Shown here in pieces: positions 16,949-22,604 of a DNA stretch of 32,434 nucleotides; positions within the stretch are counted from its first letter, which is position 1, and every line of letters starts with the position of its first letter. The translations under genes were made by a program, and so were the position numbers. The notes under the pieces are model-generated. The model was not told the DNA's origin. It saw only the letters and a list, made by a program, of their open reading frames with translations, and did not search any database. This DNA comes from a virus. Location: the IMG/VR virus record IMGVR_UViG_3300044613_001005, positions 1 through 32,434 of that record; one strand, written 5' to 3'.

Positions 16949-17617
16949 CTAAAAATCAAGGTCATCCTCAACTTCTTCGGCCTCAACAGGTGCCGAATCT
17001 TTGACTAAATATGCCTTAAGATACGCTTCAAGCACATTGAACACTAAATCTGCCTGCCCTGACTCCTTTTCAGTTAAGGATTTATTGTATTTAAACTCAG
17101 GAACGTAAAATTTAACGGCTCCCTTCTTACCCTCTCTTGCAGATGATACTTCTACCCATTCATCAGAGAGTCTTGCCCTGCTCTTTTGAGTAAACTCTCC
17201 CCATGCTTGAACAGCCGATCCTTTAAGCTGAATGTTTGCAATAGTTCCATCCTCAAGCATAATATAGATTGACTTCATGTAATGCCCACCAGCTGCATTG
17301 ACTTTCTCTTTAATGTCTTTGTATAACCCTCTGGCAATCTCATTGCCTTTAAATGGCTTAACGGTCATCACTTCCTTTGAGATGTATTTTACCTCATTAG
17401 AATAGATCCCGGAAGATGTAGCATCGTTCCAACCTGAGATAGTGTGCATTTCATCAAGCACTAAGAATTTAAAAGGTAGAGAAACTGTTACGTTTTTCTT
17501 TTCCTCTTTGTCCCAGTACTCAAAACATTTGTCATTTGATTTCCACTTCAAAAACTTTTGTGAAGGGTTAGATTGCGGTTGTGCAAACGCTTGTTTGCGA
17601 TTTGATTGAGTTTCCAT
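16949..17617 (-). CDS. Putative single-stranded DNA-binding protein (222 aa)
   Basis: The protein starts with a Gln/Ser-rich flexible stretch, then KFLKWKSNDKCFEYWDKEEK, an OB-fold-like beta-rich body to about 200, and ends with the acidic, aromatic tail VEAEEVEDDLDF. Such a tail (acidic plus terminal Phe) is the partner-binding feature of SSBs and T4 gp32/T7 gp2.5-like proteins. Its position next to the primase-helicase supports this. I do not see a classical SSB core motif, so it may be a distinct phage family. Confidence 0.6.
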   Translation of the reverse strand: METQSNRKQAFAQPQSNPSQKFLKWKSNDKCFEYWDKEEKKNVTVSLPFKFLVLDEMHTISGWNDATSSGIYSNEVKYISKEVMTVKPFKGNEIARGLYKDIKEKVNAAGGHYMKSIYIMLEDGTIANIQLKGSAVQAWGEFTQKSRARLSDEWVEVSSAREGKKGAVKFYVPEFKYNKSLTEKESGQADLVFNVLEAYLKAYLVKDSAPVEAEEVEDDLDF

Positions 17618-17671
17618 TTTTGGAATTAATTTAAGTTATGAGCGGGAATTAGGATGCCCCGCCCTTGCATC

Positions 17672-18139
17672 TTAAAGAAGTTTAATAGCGACATTTTGCG
17701 CGCCATGTATTATTTCAGGTTTATTAATTATTTCGCCTTCCAATGTAGAGATAGGGTCAATTAATGATTTAAGAAACGTTTCGCGCTCTTTAATCAATTC
17801 CTTAGTATGATTAAGCAAATTATTAAGACGAAACCATTCAGAGTCATTACAAGCGCTAAAATCATATTTGTCAGGATTTTTACGTTCAATGATTTGAGCT
17901 TCATGCATTACGAGTCCACCCTTTTGAATTTGTTTGGCTGCAATCAAAGGTCTAATGTTATTGACTAATTCTTTAAAAAACTCCTCTCCTTTGGCTGCAT
18001 AGATGAATGTTTTTAAAGCATCCTGATTCCCATTAGTTACATCTTCTACAATCCATTTTGCAAGATCAGTTCTTTGGGTTTTTGTTGTTGATATTAAACT
18101 ATTTAGCTTAATGTCAAATTCTTCTATTTCTGTACTCAT
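17672..18139 (-). CDS. Hypothetical replication-region protein (155 aa)
   Basis: MSTEIEEFDIKLNSLISTTK begins a mostly helical, soluble protein with a hydrophobic NIRPLIAAKQIQKGGLVMHE segment and a charged C-terminal half. No catalytic motif. It is directly preceded by a structured leader with a small ORF whose TGA overlaps its ATG (ATGA) and followed 54 bases on by the SSB-like gene. A recombination-accessory role is possible from position only. Confidence 0.6.
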   Translation of the reverse strand: MSTEIEEFDIKLNSLISTTKTQRTDLAKWIVEDVTNGNQDALKTFIYAAKGEEFFKELVNNIRPLIAAKQIQKGGLVMHEAQIIERKNPDKYDFSACNDSEWFRLNNLLNHTKELIKERETFLKSLIDPISTLEGEIINKPEIIHGAQNVAIKLL

Positions 18140-18213
18140 AAAACAAGAAAACCGTATGCCTTCAGGCGTCCACTCCCTCCGGCTATACGGTCAATATTTT
18201 TAAGGTTTAACAT
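18136..18213 (-). CDS. Leader ORF (25 aa) coupled to the 155-aa gene
   Basis: ATG at 18213 opens a 25-codon frame (MLNLKNIDRIAGGSGRLKAY, then five more residues) whose TGA overlaps the ATG at 18139 as ATGA. Its ATG lies in the 3' arm of hairpin 1 and its codons run through the whole of hairpin 2. Such an arrangement is that of a translational leader, although the peptide itself may be without function. The RNA structure may be the selected feature rather than the peptide. Confidence 0.45.
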   Translation of the reverse strand: MLNLKNIDRIAGGSGRLKAYGFLVL

Positions 18214-18230
18214 TGTGGACGTTTAATGTT
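18151..18230 (-). promoter_or_regulatory. Leader RNA with two hairpins whose loops are complementary
   Basis: In the mRNA, hairpin 1 is AACATT-loop-AATGTT (18225-18230 with 18209-18214) with CGTCCAC in its ten-base loop. Hairpin 2 is ACCGTATaGCC with GGCATACGGT (18181-18191 with 18151-18160, one bulged A) and has GTGGACG in its 20-base loop. The two loop segments (18215-18221 and 18167-18173) are exact 7-base complements, allowing a kissing-loop fold. Hairpin 2 is followed by TTTTCTTGTTTT up to the ATG of the 155-aa gene, like a terminator. A GGAGGG in its loop could be a hidden ribosome site. Confidence 0.55.
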
Positions 18231-18233
18231 TTA

Positions 18234-18241
18234 CAAATATA
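18234..18241 (-). promoter_or_regulatory. Bacteroidota-type -7 box TATATTTG before the hairpin leader
   Basis: The minus strand reads TATATTTG, matching TAnnTTTG, four bases before hairpin 1, so the RNA would start at or inside the first arm. A -33 TTG at the usual distance is not evident. Confidence 0.45.
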
Positions 18242-18373
18242 TTAATTAATTTCTAAATAAAATCTGACAAATATTTTAGCAACAAAACAAATCGCAATTA
18301 ACAACATCAAAAACATGATCGCCCAGAACAAAACGTCCTTATTTGGGTCTGGGTCTTCGTGAAAGTGCATCAT
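18242..18373 (-). CDS. Small membrane protein (43 aa)
   Basis: Acidic N-terminus (HFHEDPDPNKD) followed by one hydrophobic helix (LFWAIMFLMLLIAICFVAK) and a short basic tail. The start overlaps the preceding gene's stop as ATGA. Single-pass, N-out or N-in unknown. Too short to place in a family. Confidence 0.5.
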   Translation of the reverse strand: MMHFHEDPDPNKDVLFWAIMFLMLLIAICFVAKIFVRFYLEIN

Positions 18374-18561
18374 GTTATTGAAATTTTACGGATGATTTTA
18401 CCCCACATTCGCATTTTTATAATTTCGTTTTGGATATAAAAATGCCATTGATTAAATTGGTCTGAGTGTATCTCCCTGGTCTTGTGAATCGGCATCCCAT
18501 CCTTCCAAGTGATACGCTCACCACTTGGAAGGGTTGTTGTTTTGATTAATAATGTTTTCAT
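18370..18561 (-). CDS. Hypothetical protein (63 aa)
   Basis: MKTLLIKTTTLPSGERITWK begins a small, beta-like N-terminal part, then a Trp-rich basic helix (HFYIQNEIIKMRMWGKIIRK). Start and stop both overlap neighbours as ATGA. Not recognised. Confidence 0.5.
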   Translation of the reverse strand: MKTLLIKTTTLPSGERITWKDGMPIHKTREIHSDQFNQWHFYIQNEIIKMRMWGKIIRKISIT

Positions 18562-18776
18562 TTTTCGTTGAATAAGTTTATAATTTCGGTAATTCCTGAA
18601 TTTTTAAGATTCAGATACAATGCCAAAGAGCCGACAGTTCCGTAGCGTAAGTCTAAAATAGAACTTTCTTGCTTAAGTTCCTCAATGATTGCCGGAATAG
18701 CACTTGAATAAAACTTAGCTTTATGTTGTAATAAAGCCTTGTACTCAGGCTTTAATCGGTCAAATAGATTATTCAT
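18558..18776 (-). CDS. Hypothetical protein (72 aa)
   Basis: The start MNNLFDRLKPEYKALLQHKA at 18776 is chosen because its ATG overlaps the upstream TAA (ATGAATAA) and GGAGG stands about ten bases upstream; the next ATG upstream is at 18785. Helical soluble protein (ILDLRYGTVGSLALYLNLKN). It is conserved-looking but not recognised. Confidence 0.5.
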   Translation of the reverse strand: MNNLFDRLKPEYKALLQHKAKFYSSAIPAIIEELKQESSILDLRYGTVGSLALYLNLKNSGITEIINLFNEK

Positions 18777-18915
18777 TTTCTTCATCCCTCCTTCTGTCGT
18801 AATCATCGTGCTTGTGGCATTTACATTTTTCAATTCGTGCATCGCAGTATTCACAATGCTCTGCTGATGTCTCTGTTCTCTCGTACAGATTATCGTAATA
18901 AGCGTCTAAATTCAT
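18769..18915 (-). CDS. Cys-rich small protein (48 aa), probable zinc ribbon
   Basis: The frame from ATG 18915 gives HCEYCDARIEKCKCHKHDDY near its middle: CxxC, CxC and two His within 17 residues could bind one zinc. The C-terminus is highly charged (RRRDEENE). It overlaps the upstream and downstream genes by ATGA and ATGAATAA. A nucleic-acid-binding regulator is possible. Confidence 0.45.
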   Translation of the reverse strand: MNLDAYYDNLYERTETSAEHCEYCDARIEKCKCHKHDDYDRRRDEENE

Positions 18916-19001
18916 TTTAGTTTCTTACTTAAATAGTCACATAATCCAGCTAATCCAATCAGGAGAGCCAACATAATAATAAAAAAGATGAAAATTTCCA
19001 T
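18912..19001 (-). CDS. Tiny membrane peptide (29 aa)
   Basis: MEIFIFFIIMLALLIGLAGL is a single hydrophobic helix followed by CDYLSKKLK. The TGA overlaps the next ATG as ATGA. One of several tiny membrane genes in this early block; function unknown. Confidence 0.45.
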   Translation of the reverse strand: MEIFIFFIIMLALLIGLAGLCDYLSKKLK

Positions 19002-19002
19002 G

Positions 19003-19158
19003 TTAGTAAATTCTAAAGGTTTTGACATCATTATCACAAAGGTTAGCTAAATAGACTTTAGCGAATGCTTTAGCTTCTTTTAAGTTGTTGAACTGGACTG
19101 TCTTAACGATTAAATCGTTGTAATCATTGTCCATAAATGCGATTGTGTACTTTTTCAT
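19003..19158 (-). CDS. Hypothetical protein (51 aa)
   Basis: MKKYTIAFMDNDYNDLIVKT begins a beta-alpha-beta-like short protein with FNNLKEAKAFAKVYLANLCD; such small proteins recur in phage early regions. The start lies in the repeated sequence AAACTTGCAAACATG shared with the 61-aa gene and is overlapped by the stop of a nine-codon ORF. Confidence 0.5.
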   Translation of the reverse strand: MKKYTIAFMDNDYNDLIVKTVQFNNLKEAKAFAKVYLANLCDNDVKTFRIY

Positions 19159-19171
19159 GTTTGCAAGTTTT
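19152..19171 (-). repeat. Start-region repeat, copy 1
   Basis: The 20 bases AAAACTTGCAAACATGAAAA (minus strand) contain the start of the 51-aa gene. The identical sequence occurs at 19440-19459 before the 61-aa gene, and both copies have CAATGG 20 to 30 bases upstream. Confidence 0.8.
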
Positions 19172-19260
19172 TATAAAACACCATTGTCTTATACTGCCAA
19201 ATCCCCGCTTGACTGATCAAGCGAGGCGGCAGATTCCAGACTTGCTGGAACTGGGGAATG
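19155..19260 (-). promoter_or_regulatory. Structured leader between the 61-aa and 51-aa genes
   Basis: In the mRNA: TTCCAG-CAAGT-CTGGAA (19234-19250), then CTGCC/GGCAG (19194-19198 with 19228-19232) enclosing the perfect hairpin CGCTTGA-TCAG-TCAAGCG (19206-19223). Then a nine-codon ORF starts at ATG 19184 (MVFYKNLQT) whose TGA overlaps the ATG of the 51-aa gene. The frame ending in KNLQT is open further upstream, through the hairpins. Same overall design as the leader at 18136-18230: structured RNA, short ORF, ATGA coupling. Confidence 0.5.
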
Positions 19261-19446
19261 TTATCGGCTTTTTATAGCATCTGGGTAATATTGTGAAGGT
19301 TTAAATATTTTAACACCTTTTTCTGTTTTAACAACATAATTGCAGTTATCATCTATTTTTAAAAATATGCAATTCCACCATGTTGAATGTGCTACTTTAC
19401 AAAAACATCCTTTTAATATTTCGCCTTTTTTAATTTGAGTTTTCAT
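19261..19446 (-). CDS. Hypothetical protein (61 aa), first minus-strand early gene
   Basis: MKTQIKKGEILKGCFCKVAH opens a Cys/Trp-containing soluble protein (STWWNCIFLKIDDNCNYVVK). Its TATATTTG box at 19487-19494 gives a short leader of about 35 bases. It looks like an SH3-like or KOW-type small barrel, but this is a guess. The first gene of the leftward early transcript. Confidence 0.5.
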   Translation of the reverse strand: MKTQIKKGEILKGCFCKVAHSTWWNCIFLKIDDNCNYVVKTEKGVKIFKPSQYYPDAIKSR

Positions 19447-19459
19447 GTTTGCAAGTTTT
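19440..19459 (-). repeat. Start-region repeat, copy 2
   Basis: Identical to the copy at 19152-19171 and likewise spans the ATG, here of the 61-aa gene at 19446. Either a shared ribosome-loading or operator sequence, or a recent duplication of the leader. Confidence 0.8.
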
Positions 19460-19486
19460 CAGCAACTCTCCATTGAATTGCATATT

Positions 19487-19494
19487 CAAATATA
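19487..19494 (-). promoter_or_regulatory. Leftward early promoter, -7 box TATATTTG
   Basis: TATATTTG on the minus strand matches the Bacteroidota TAnnTTTG -7 element. No TTG is seen at the -33 position; the upstream sequence is a run of A/T. It faces away from the rightward box 70 bases to the right. Confidence 0.55.
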
Positions 19495-19563
19495 AATCTA
19501 TTTTTGATATAAAAAAATTATTTTGATATTTTTTTTTATTTATTTTAATTTCTATAAAATTTA

Positions 19564-19571
19564 TATATTTG
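19564..19571 (+). promoter_or_regulatory. Rightward early promoter, -7 box TATATTTG
   Basis: The same TATATTTG box on the plus strand, in an AT-only context from 19501 to 19563. It would drive the operon 19678-21190 with an untranslated leader of about 100 bases. Upstream -33 element not obvious. Confidence 0.55.
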
Positions 19572-19677
19572 TGTCGGAGAAATAGTAATCTCCCGATATG
19601 GCATCCAGTCCGTTAATCTGGAGAACTTGCTTGACGGCTCGGAAAGACGAGCAAATTAATTAACCAAAAAAAAACGC
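19572..19677 (+). promoter_or_regulatory. Structured 5' leader of the rightward operon
   Basis: Contains CGGAGA...TCTCCCG (19575-19595, one bulge), CCAG...CTGG (19605-19621), and GCTCG-GAAAGA-CGAGC (19637-19652). A short ORF from ATG 19598 (21 codons, MASSPLIWRTCLTARKDEQI) ends at 19663, 14 bases before the RHH start, but need not be translated. The hairpin CCAG/CTGG followed by AGAAC resembles the TTCCAG/CTGGAA hairpin in the leftward leader. Regulation by an RNA fold or by the RHH protein is possible. Confidence 0.45.
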
Positions 19678-19830
19678 ATGACAGAAAAACTAAAATCAAT
19701 TCCGGTCTACTTGACCGATGAAAAGAGAGCAGCTTTAAAAACGATTAGCAAATCAAAACGCATTGCCCAGACGCGACTAATCGAGCAAGAGATTGACAAA
19801 TTATTAAAAAGAGAAGGATTTAAATTATGA
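19678..19830 (+). CDS. Ribbon-helix-helix-like DNA-binding protein (50 aa)
   Basis: MTEKLKSIPVYLTDEKRAAL then KTISKSKRIAQTRLIEQEID is the pattern of a CopG/Arc-type RHH: a beta strand SIPVYLT with alternating residues, then two helices. 50 aa is a normal length. It is the first gene of the rightward operon, so autorepression of the divergent promoters is the obvious hypothesis. Its stop overlaps the next start as ATGA. Confidence 0.6.
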   Translation: MTEKLKSIPVYLTDEKRAALKTISKSKRIAQTRLIEQEIDKLLKREGFKL

Positions 19831-19931
19831 AACAGTTACAAACACAAGAGGTTTTAAAATGGATTATTGCATCTGCAGTATTTTCCTACATCATTTTTGC
19901 AATTATTAAAGCATTTGAAAATTTATTATGA
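19827..19931 (+). CDS. Tiny membrane protein (34 aa)
   Basis: A single predicted helix (WIIASAVFSYIIFAIIKAF) after MKQLQTQEVLK. Both ends are coupled to neighbours as ATGA. Function unknown; tiny membrane proteins recur in this phage's early operons. Confidence 0.5.
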   Translation: MKQLQTQEVLKWIIASAVFSYIIFAIIKAFENLL

Positions 19932-20158
19932 AACTAGCAAAAGAAAAAGCAGAATACTTAATTAGCATACATTCACTCACTATGCTTGGTGAAATTGGTA
20001 ATAAAAATTTTTATGAAGTTAAACAGATAGCTAAACAATGTGCATTAATAGCAGTTGATAATGCAATGGATGCATTAGGATGTTTACCTTATGGATTAGA
20101 TTATTTTCAACAAATATATTATTGGGAAGAAGTTAAACAAGAAATAGAAAAGTTATGA
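19928..20158 (+). CDS. Hypothetical protein (76 aa)
   Basis: MKLAKEKAEYLISIHSLTML... with KQIAKQCALIAVDNAMDALG and a C-terminal YYWEEVKQEIEKL. The helical layout (KAEYL..., AKQCALIAVD) is that of a common short Bacteroidota phage protein of unknown role. A 120-base gap with no gene follows. Confidence 0.6.
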   Translation: MKLAKEKAEYLISIHSLTMLGEIGNKNFYEVKQIAKQCALIAVDNAMDALGCLPYGLDYFQQIYYWEEVKQEIEKL

Positions 20159-20176
20159 TAAATAATAGTCAATAAC

Positions 20177-20225
20177 TCGGTTAAATTCCTAATTATTGTG
20201 CATTATATAACTTATTAATAACCGA
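20177..20225 (+). repeat. Inverted repeat in the 20159-20278 gap
   Basis: TCGGTTA (20177-20183) and TAACCGA (20219-20225) are complementary with a 35-base AT-rich loop. It separates the 76-aa gene from the membrane protein gene. No TAnnTTTG box is seen here. Function unknown. Confidence 0.4.
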
Positions 20226-20278
20226 ACCTTTATATCGCATAGCCACTCACTAACCAAACTTAAAGAAATAGAAAAATC

Positions 20279-20641
20279 ATGAAAAAATTTATCCTAATTA
20301 CAATAGGTTTTGCCCTATTAACGCAAATAACACACGCTTCAGAGGTGTTTTATATGATTAGCAAAAAGACAGAATTAGACTACATAATTAGCTGGATTTT
20401 TGCATTTAGTTTGGAATGCTCAATACTAATATTCACACTGATTGGCAAAAGAAATACCGCAGTATTCTTCGCTTTAATTTCTTGGATTATCAACTTGCTA
20501 TACTATTGGTTTGATTTTGGATTCACACAACAGTTTGTTGCTATGAATGTAATATCATTAATCATACCCATAACTATTCTATTCTATTCAGAAACAATAG
20601 ATACAGATAAACGTAAAAAGATATTCAAAAGAAATAACTAA
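20279..20641 (+). CDS. Polytopic membrane protein (120 aa)
   Basis: Four hydrophobic helices: FILITIGFALLTQITHAS (possible signal), YIISWIFAFSLECSILIFTL, VFFALISWIINLLYYWFDF, VAMNVISLIIPITILFYSE, then a basic tail KRKKIFKRNN. The positive tail would place the C-terminus inside. No family assignment. The stop overlaps the next ATG as TAATG. Confidence 0.6.
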   Translation: MKKFILITIGFALLTQITHASEVFYMISKKTELDYIISWIFAFSLECSILIFTLIGKRNTAVFFALISWIINLLYYWFDFGFTQQFVAMNVISLIIPITILFYSETIDTDKRKKIFKRNN

Positions 20642-20796
20642 TGGAAGCACTTCTTCAACAACTTGCAGAACTAAACGACAAGTATCTGGACTTAGAAAAA
20701 GAGAATGAAACTCTTAAAAAGGAAATCTATCAACTTAAAATCGAATTGGTAATTGAAAGGCAAAAGAATAAACAATTAAGCCATAAAGAAAAATGA
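20641..20796 (+). CDS. Short coiled-coil protein (51 aa)
   Basis: LLQQLAELNDKYLDLEKENE and LKKEIYQLKIELVIE give three to four heptads with Leu at a and d, a parallel coiled coil. Its basic C-terminus is RQKNKQLSHKEK. Coupled to both neighbours. Confidence 0.5.
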   Translation: MEALLQQLAELNDKYLDLEKENETLKKEIYQLKIELVIERQKNKQLSHKEK

Positions 20797-20897
20797 TCCT
20801 CACCGCCTTTATATTCATCACTCTGACAATCTACATAACCCTCTCCGCTTTGGTTTGGGTGTGTAGATTAGTTTGGAAATTAATTAAATCAAAATAG
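20793..20897 (+). CDS. Tiny membrane protein (34 aa)
   Basis: MILTAFIFITLTIYITLSAL is a single helix, followed by VWVCRLVWKLIKSK with an amphipathic basic end. Start overlaps the coiled-coil gene stop as ATGA. Confidence 0.45.
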   Translation: MILTAFIFITLTIYITLSALVWVCRLVWKLIKSK

Positions 20898-20902
20898 ATA
20901 AA

Positions 20903-21190
20903 ATGAGAAGTTATAAAAAAGAATTAGAATTAATAGCCAACGATTTGTTAAATCAAAACGCTGATGCAAAAGTTAATGAGAATAAGCCAAATTATTCCAA
21001 AAGAGATTTTATGAACGCTACAATTATTTTTCAAACCGCATTGATGGATAAGATGTATGACAATCAAGATTACGATAAAATGGATATTGATGATAGAATG
21101 AAGATGGCTAAAAGTTGTGGTTTTGCATTGAGAAATTTAATCCATACCTATACTGGCTTAGATACCCATAAAATTGAGGAGTTTATTTAG
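20903..21190 (+). CDS. Hypothetical protein (95 aa)
   Basis: MRSYKKELELIANDLLNQNA ... FMNATIIFQTALMDKMYDNQ, then DDRMKMAKSCGFALRNLIHT. The all-helical segment from 34 to the end matches a small protein family widespread in Bacteroidota phages. Last gene of the rightward operon; the next minus-strand gene faces it 46 bases away. Confidence 0.6.
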   Translation: MRSYKKELELIANDLLNQNADAKVNENKPNYSKRDFMNATIIFQTALMDKMYDNQDYDKMDIDDRMKMAKSCGFALRNLIHTYTGLDTHKIEEFI

Positions 21191-21220
21191 GGTTACCACT
21201 AACTCCCCGCTAACCGATAA

Positions 21221-21255
21221 TGTGAAAAACACTTATTATTTGTGAAAAACACTTA
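21221..21255. repeat. Tandem direct repeat of TGTGAAAAACACTTA
   Basis: Two copies 20 bases apart (21221 and 21241). GTGAAAAACAC is near-palindromic (GTG...CAC). The second copy is the coding end of the small minus-strand frame (VFHK), the first lies just beyond its stop, so this is a short duplication at a convergent gene junction. Confidence 0.7.
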
Positions 21256-21421
21256 CAAAATCATGGCGATTTATCCAGCGGTTATATCCATCCGAGCAGT
21301 CAATCAGCTTGTGATCCCCATAGCCGTTGGGTATTTCTTCGACTTCAAATATTTCTCCTTCAAGGCCATCATACCAACTGTTTTTTCTGCCTATCTTGAT
21401 TTGTGCACTAATTCCCGAAGT
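21236..21421 (-). CDS. -1 frame extension of the small gene at 21391-21528
   Basis: From the A9 run at 21421-21429 this frame is open for 61 codons: ISAQIKIGRKNSWYDGLEGE, then IFEVEEIPNGYGDHKLIDCS, ending VFHK. Composition is clearly that of a protein: a small beta-barrel-like fold with W and G turns, as in KOW/SH3-like phage proteins. It has no usable ATG, GTG or TTG start. It would be reached by -1 slippage on A AAA AAA or by an indel in the run. Confidence 0.55.
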   Translation of the reverse strand, partial: TSGISAQIKIGRKNSWYDGLEGEIFEVEEIPNGYGDHKLIDCSDGYNRWINRHDFVSVFHK

Positions 21422-21528
21422 TTTTTTTTAATCAAATCTAATTCAGATTCCTTAATCTTTTTTAATTCCATCAATTCAGAAATTGTATAATCTTTATATT
21501 CGTTGGTCGGTTTTATAAGCCTTTGCAT
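21391..21528 (-). CDS. Small hypothetical protein (45 aa), zero frame
   Basis: MQRLIKPTNEYKDYTISELM, then helix ELKKIKESELDLIKKKLREL to a TAG at 21391. It overlaps the end of the phosphoesterase gene by 35 bases. At codons 34-36 the mRNA has nine A in a row (att aaa aaa aaa ctt) after which the -1 frame is open for 61 codons. A shifted product would be about 97 aa (36 plus 61). Confidence 0.5.
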   Translation of the reverse strand: MQRLIKPTNEYKDYTISELMELKKIKESELDLIKKKLRELVHKSR

Positions 21529-22372
21529 AAATCTTTATAAAATCCGTATTTTTATTTTCGTCTGTTATTCTGGCAGGATCTAATTCTAACCAATAACCAC
21601 CTAAAGGTTTTGGAGGTGCGCCACGTTCTATATGCCACCCTTCATTACCATCATTGTATTCATCTTTATAGGTTGATGTTTGAATGTGCAGTACCTCTTT
21701 AAGATTTGTTTTAAAATTGTTTGATAGCGTTTCAACTTGAATAGTCATGTCCCAAAGGTCGTGAATATGTTGCATCCATATACAGTCAGCTCCATCAATC
21801 ATAGCATCAAATCTCTGATGTGAGATAGTCCCTTTAGTCACGATACCTCCACCACCCGAACCATGAAAGTATTTCATTTTATAGCTCTTTATTCTATGGT
21901 TATCATTGTATTTAAATACTATCCAACCACCATACCCTCCAGTATGAATATTAGAGCCTGTTTTAAAATTTAACTCGGTCACTAACCTTAGCAATGGGTC
22001 ATGCTCGTTTCTTTTGATGAAGTTGGTTTCATGATTACCATAACCCACAACTGCAATATGATGAGCATAAGGAGTAAGGAAATTTACAATATCTTCAACA
22101 ATCAAGTCAACATATTGCCCTGAATTATACTCTGGCCGAATATCTTTTTTTGTTGACCGAGGATCCCATTTGCCTCCCATTAAACAAAGAAGATCACCCC
22201 CTAACAAAATAATCGCATTTCGATCCAAAGCTTGATCTAAATGCGATTTTAAAAGTTTTCTGTTACAATGTTTATTGTCGAAGTGAGCGTCGCTAATTAA
22301 CAGTACATCTCTTTTACCAGATAGGTTAATAAGATGAACATTTCTCTGTATTCTCCTTACATCTTGATTCAT
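21494..22372 (-). CDS. Calcineurin-like metallophosphoesterase (292 aa)
   Basis: Metal-site motifs in order: LLISDAHFDN (D28, H30), ILLGGDLL, VVGYGNHETN (GNHE), YFHGSGGG and WMQHIHDLWD (HxH variant). This is the dimetal phosphoesterase superfamily. I set the start at ATG 22372, after the holin stop at 22383, rather than at 22429. It lies next to lysis genes, not replication genes. Substrate unknown: DNA ends, nucleotides or cell-wall phosphates are all possible. Confidence 0.75.
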   Translation of the reverse strand: MNQDVRRIQRNVHLINLSGKRDVLLISDAHFDNKHCNRKLLKSHLDQALDRNAIILLGGDLLCLMGGKWDPRSTKKDIRPEYNSGQYVDLIVEDIVNFLTPYAHHIAVVGYGNHETNFIKRNEHDPLLRLVTELNFKTGSNIHTGGYGGWIVFKYNDNHRIKSYKMKYFHGSGGGGIVTKGTISHQRFDAMIDGADCIWMQHIHDLWDMTIQVETLSNNFKTNLKEVLHIQTSTYKDEYNDGNEGWHIERGAPPKPLGGYWLELDPARITDENKNTDFIKIYAKAYKTDQRI

Positions 22373-22382
22373 TTTATTTAAA

Positions 22383-22604
22383 TCAAATATGATTTCGGTT
22401 TTGAACCGCAGTTTTTGAAACCACGCCACAAACTAACCCAATAATCAATAGCTTTTCACCTATTGCATAAAATTGAGATAGTTCTGGGATAGCCATTAAT
22501 CCTGCTCCAATCGCGCCAAGAGTAATTCCGAAATAAATTAGTTTTTTAAAGTAGGAAGGAGTTTCTAAAACAAGCCTTCTTAATGTTTCCTTTGTGAAAT
22601 TCAT
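22383..22604 (-). CDS. Holin candidate 1, two-helix membrane protein (73 aa)
   Basis: FKKLIYFGITLGAIGAGLMA and IGEKLLIIGLVCGVVSKTAV give two transmembrane helices joined by a short loop, basic N-terminus, polar tail. This is a class II holin-like layout. It follows the endolysin gene after 18 bases. Confidence 0.6.
   Translation of the reverse strand: MNFTKETLRRLVLETPSYFKKLIYFGITLGAIGAGLMAIPELSQFYAIGEKLLIIGLVCGVVSKTAVQNRNHI

Noticed and set aside
19190-19260. tRNA-like fold
   Set aside because: No acceptor stem, anticodon arm or T-loop consensus; stems fit a leader RNA instead.
20190-20225. dif-like sequence (GTGCATTATATAAC) as a Xer recombination attachment site
   Set aside because: Resemblance to dif is partial, the second arm does not fit, and no integrase or lysogeny gene supports integration.
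21242-21490. 82-codon plus-strand frame
   Set aside because: Antisense to the better-supported small minus-strand gene at 21236-21528; composition is not protein-like.
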